DNA of 64,000 nt, from assembly GCA_902628925.1 (NCBI GenBank), contig CACOPA010000003.1, positions 1-64,000 on the forward strand. Reading direction: 5' to 3'. Shown here one piece after another: positions 61,319-64,000 of the stretch. Under the pieces are notes generated by a model that ran no database searches, was not told the origin of the DNA, and saw nothing but the letters and a program-made list of their open reading frames with translations. The first letter of the stretch is position 1. Each line of letters opens with the position of its first letter. This stretch comes from an uncultured SAR86 cluster bacterium (GTDB lineage: Bacteria > Pseudomonadota > Gammaproteobacteria > Magnimaribacterales > D2472). The position numbers and the translations under genes were made by a program.

Positions 61319-62598
61319 GCCTCCATTCTTTCATCTTTATTTTTAGGGGATTTCACCCATTTATCTAAGTTAAGTTTTTCAAATAATTTATTTTCTATTT
61401 CTATGTTTAATGACAAATGACCATCATTTATTAGGGATTCATCAAAAACCTTCCCCGAGTTATAGATTCTAGATCTTAGGCTACCTAGTTCTAAAGGTAT
61501 CTCAATGATGCCAGAAAAAGAGCTCGATCTTATTTGATTTCTTATAGCTGCTTTAATTTCGTTGAGACCGCTGCCTGTTATAGCAGAACAGCATATATTT
61601 CCAAAAGATCTTATAGAACTTATACGATCATCACTTAGTTCATCAGATTTATTAAAAATATTAATTATTGGGGTTGATTCAAGATCTAAGGTCCGCAGTA
61701 TCTTATTAACCTCATTAATTTTTTGCTGTCGGTCTTCATCATTAACATCAATGACGTGAAGAAGAAGATCTGCATTTTCAAGGTCCTCGAGTGTGGCTTT
61801 AAAGGATTCGATTAGATTGGTGGGAATATTAGATACAAATCCAACTGTATCTGAAATAATTACATTAGAACCATATCCATCTTTTGAAGCTAGTTTTTTG
61901 GTTTTGGTATCGAGTGTTGCAAAGAGCTGATCTTTAACGTACGTTTCGCCCTTAGTCAGAAGATTAAATAACGAGCTTTTGCCAGCATTTGTATAGCCAA
62001 CTAGAGAAACTTGAAAAACATCAGACTTTTTTCTTGCATAGCGGTTAATACGTTTTTGGTTATGATTTCTATCAAGCCTCCTATTTAAATTTTTTATTCT
62101 ATCTCTTAATAGTCTTCTATCAGTTTCGAGCTGAGTTTCACCAGGACCCCTGAGCCCAATACCACCTTTTTGGCGTTCTAGGTGACTCCAACCCCTAACC
62201 AGTCTGGTAGAAAGATAAGAAAGTTGAGCCAATTCAACTTGAAGTTTACCGATGTGGCTGTCAGCACGGAGTGCAAAAATATCCAAAATTAGGCCTGTTC
62301 TATCAAGCACTCTCTTTTTCAAATATTTCTCAAGATTTCTTTCTTGAGATGGCGACAAATCACAATTAAATATTATTAAATCTATTTGAAGCTTGGACGC
62401 CGAATCTTTAATCTCTTGTAATTTCCCCTTTGAAATAAAATGAGAGGGAGTAATGAGTTTTTGCTCAAAAATAAAATGCTCAGACACAGCACCACCTGTT
62501 GCAATAGCCAATTCTTCAAATTCAAAACTTGATGAATGAGCAAACTTCCCAGGGGATACTAATATTATATTTTGAGGCGGGGTGAATGAACTAATCAA
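61315..62598 (-). CDS. hflX: Ribosome-associated GTPase HflX
   Basis: This 427-residue GTPase splits stalled or hibernating ribosomes in stress. The N-terminal HflX domain includes LSPSQERNLEKYLKKRVLDRTGLILDIF and the signature GGIGLRGPGETQLETDRR. The G domain has the P-loop GYTNAGKSS, DTVGF and NKSDE. Length equals E. coli HflX. The start is TTG 62598, as no ATG precedes the conserved region. Unlike the usual hfq-hflX pair, its neighbours here are a DUF1330 gene and a divergent thioesterase. Confidence 0.95.
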   Translation of the reverse strand: MISSFTPPQNIILVSPGKFAHSSSFEFEELAIATGGAVSEHFIFEQKLITPSHFISKGKLQEIKDSASKLQIDLIIFNCDLSPSQERNLEKYLKKRVLDRTGLILDIFALRADSHIGKLQVELAQLSYLSTRLVRGWSHLERQKGGIGLRGPGETQLETDRRLLRDRIKNLNRRLDRNHNQKRINRYARKKSDVFQVSLVGYTNAGKSSLFNLLTKGETYVKDQLFATLDTKTKKLASKDGYGSNVIISDTVGFVSNIPTNLIESFKATLEDLENADLLLHVIDVNDEDRQQKINEVNKILRTLDLESTPIINIFNKSDELSDDRISSIRSFGNICCSAITGSGLNEIKAAIRNQIRSSSFSGIIEIPLELGSLRSRIYNSGKVFDESLINDGHLSLNIEIENKLFEKLNLDKWVKSPKNKDERMEA

Positions 62599-62671
62599 TT
62601 AATTTTTTATAACTATATTTACATTTAATCATTAGTAAAAAAACATTACCATAGTCAAAATCAATTTTATT

Positions 62672-63151
62672 ATGAAAGAAATTTTTCCTTACGAAGGTAG
62701 AACTGTCACTGTAACTCAAGACATGTGTGACTTTAATGGACACATGAATGTGAATCACATAAAAGCTGTTTTTGAACAAGGTTGGGAATTCGGCAGCAAA
62801 GAATTTGGTTTTGATGATGATTATTTTAAAGAAGGTTTTTCATCATTTACACTGGAAGATAATTATCGATTTGCAAAAGAATTTCTTTTAGATCAAGTGA
62901 TTTATCCAAGATTTAAGCTTTTCAATGTTAATGAAAAACTTTTCCATATGATTGGCGTGCTTTTTGATTCGGAAGAAAATATTTGCGCAATGTACGAAAC
63001 CATTGAGGGGCACATTGATATGAACTTGAGAAAGATAGCGCCCATGAAATCCACCATGCTAGAGAATATGCTTCATATCAAGAAATCTCACGATGCATGT
63101 GGAGAACCGCCTTATGACATTAGGTTAAAAATAAGAGAGCTCAAGAAATAA
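62672..63151 (+). CDS. Hotdog-fold thioesterase family protein
   Basis: This 159-residue protein has the hotdog pattern DFNGHMNVNHIKAVFEQGWEF near residues 20-40. There Asp-x-x-Gly-His-Met-Asn is the active-site and substrate motif of 4-hydroxybenzoyl-CoA-type thioesterases and related carnitine/betainyl-CoA thioesterases. Hydrolysis of an acyl-CoA thioester in the cytosol is expected; the substrate is unknown. It is followed 15 bases later by an SDR, likely in one operon. Confidence 0.78.
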   Translation: MKEIFPYEGRTVTVTQDMCDFNGHMNVNHIKAVFEQGWEFGSKEFGFDDDYFKEGFSSFTLEDNYRFAKEFLLDQVIYPRFKLFNVNEKLFHMIGVLFDSEENICAMYETIEGHIDMNLRKIAPMKSTMLENMLHIKKSHDACGEPPYDIRLKIRELKK

Positions 63152-63166
63152 ATTGTGAGGTAAGTA

Positions 63167-63961
63167 ATGAGTAAATATGTATTAATAACAGGTGCTTCAG
63201 CAGGCATTGGCCATGAAATAGCTAAAGAGTTTGCAGCTAAAAAATTTAATTTAATTCTAGTTGCAAGAAGAGAGGAAAGGCTCTCAGTTATAAGCAAAGA
63301 TTTAGCTAAAAAATATAATATAGAAGCGACTTACATCGTAGCGGATCTGTCAGATCCTTCTTCTCCTCAGATGATATATAACAAAACGCATGCACTTGGA
63401 CTTAATGTAGAGATATTGGTTAATAACGCGGGGTACAGCATTAATAAAAAGTTTCACTCGACGGATGAGCTGGAAGAAGATAATTTTTTAAGAGTGCTTG
63501 GTATTTCGGTTATCCATCTTACCAAGCTTTATTTAAAGGATATGCTTTCTAAAAATAGTGGAAGAATTATGAATGTATCTTCATTAGCTGCATTTGCACC
63601 TCCTGCTACAGGCTGGGGAGCAATGTATGGGCCCATCAAAACATTTATCAATCGATTTGGAGATACCATAAATATTAACTACAACTCCAGAGGCATTACA
63701 GCAACCAATGTTTGTCCAGGATTTACCGTTACTGAGTTCCATACTGCCAGTGGCATGCAAGATGCAATGGATAAAGTACCTGCAATTATGAAGCACGATT
63801 CCAAATATGTTGCAAAAGGGGCTGTTAAAGCTACCCTCAAAGGTAAACAAGTATGGGTGCCGGGACTTTTAAATAAAACTCTTGCATTTATTTGTAATGT
63901 TTTTCCATCTAGCTTGGTAATAAAACTTAGTTCTAGACTTGCAGGCGGGCGCTATGAATGA
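63167..63961 (+). CDS. Short-chain dehydrogenase/reductase
   Basis: This 264-residue classical SDR has TGASAGIG at residues 7-14, NNAGY at about 86-90, the Ser in MNVSSLAAFAP and a complete YGPIK catalytic motif (Tyr-x-x-x-Lys). The cofactor-side VARREERL, with basic residues after the second strand, suggests NADPH. The C-terminal VWVPGLLNKTLAFICNVFPSSLVIKL is hydrophobic and could sit at the membrane, as in lipid-acting reductases of this group. The ribosome-binding site GTGAGG precedes the ATG. The stop overlaps a further start. Confidence 0.88.
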   Translation: MSKYVLITGASAGIGHEIAKEFAAKKFNLILVARREERLSVISKDLAKKYNIEATYIVADLSDPSSPQMIYNKTHALGLNVEILVNNAGYSINKKFHSTDELEEDNFLRVLGISVIHLTKLYLKDMLSKNSGRIMNVSSLAAFAPPATGWGAMYGPIKTFINRFGDTININYNSRGITATNVCPGFTVTEFHTASGMQDAMDKVPAIMKHDSKYVAKGAVKATLKGKQVWVPGLLNKTLAFICNVFPSSLVIKLSSRLAGGRYE

Positions 63962-64000
63962 TGTGAGTATTTCAAAAAAAAATATATTACCAACTTTTCT
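63954..64000 (+). CDS. Start of a further gene, cut by the window edge
   Basis: An ATG at 63954 inside the end of the SDR opens a frame that stays open to the edge (15 codons, MNDVSISKK...). Overlap of this kind is common in the window. Too little is visible to name it. Confidence 0.4.
   Translation, partial: MNDVSISKKNILPTF

Noticed and set aside
1..64000. CRISPR arrays, insertion sequences, integrases, rRNA genes or prophage
   Set aside because: I saw no regularly spaced direct repeats, transposase or integrase motifs, or rRNA sequence. The two tRNA genes show no attachment-site duplication beside them.

Overview
The window is a chromosomal segment of a free-living, AT-rich, streamlined Gammaproteobacterium. 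By eye it is roughly one-third G+C. Gene content and order point to a marine lineage of the SAR86 type, but that placement is inference. Conserved gammaproteobacterial neighbourhoods are asd-fimV-truA-trpF-trpB-trpA-accD-SPOR-cvpA-purF, topA next to lexA, lpxH-cyclophilin next to cysS, mltF next to purL, and alaS-lysC followed by tRNA-Ser(GCT). The genome is extremely compact. No stretch over about 100 bases lacks a gene, and many junctions overlap as ATGA or TTGA. At least ten genes use TTG or GTG starts. I saw no rRNA, IS element, prophage or CRISPR array.

Layout. 1-1460: the end of a surface-polysaccharide locus (flippase, pyruvyl transferase). 1494-5708: a pair of acyl-CoA dehydrogenases, an alcohol dehydrogenase and a sirtuin. 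5744-12376: nadK, rhomboid, galU, pyrD, a membrane-anchored unknown, topA and a small acidic unknown. 12373-18693: lexA, divergent from 5'-nucleotidase-thrH-queH and the methylcitrate-cycle genes prpB-prpC-prpD. 18695-21411: a penicillin-acylase-type lipoprotein and an atypical SDR. 21445-34565: a long plus-strand biosynthetic run for chorismate, leucine, aspartate semialdehyde, tryptophan, malonyl-CoA and purines. 34558-44125: acnB, a DUF1289 protein, umuDC, lpxH, cyclophilin, cysS, an UshA-like nucleotidase, a small coiled-coil protein and tRNA-Asn. 44174-51620: uvrB, a shortened MltF-like transglycosylase, purL, a YqfO-like protein and a Nudix hydrolase. 51671-58939: nudL, gamma-carbonic anhydrase, dienelactone hydrolase, alaS, lysC, dihydroorotase and tRNA-Ser. 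58978-64000: a small membrane protein with a fatty-acid desaturase, a duplicated Trp-rich lipoprotein, DUF1330, hflX, a hotdog thioesterase, an SDR and the start of one more gene.

How the genes work together. Two nearly identical SOS boxes tie lexA, and possibly the divergent 5'-nucleotidase operon, to umuDC. prpBCD plus acnB could together run the methylcitrate cycle for propionyl-CoA, which fits an organism that degrades odd-chain or branched acyl substrates with the paired dehydrogenases.

The most notable oddities are a 60-residue tandem duplication in the AlaS coiled coil and a dihydroorotase of Bacteroidetes-like type where csrA normally sits. Others are a UmuD with Val-Gly at the expected cleavage site, an SDR lacking the catalytic Tyr, an MltF without its substrate-binding domain, a two-repeat Trp/Cys lipoprotein of unknown function, and a small membrane protein coupled to a desaturase behind a perfect palindrome. 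I did not find a clearly new multi-gene system. The best candidates for undescribed biology are the desaturase/lipoprotein end of the window and the bidirectional SOS control of a nucleotidase operon.
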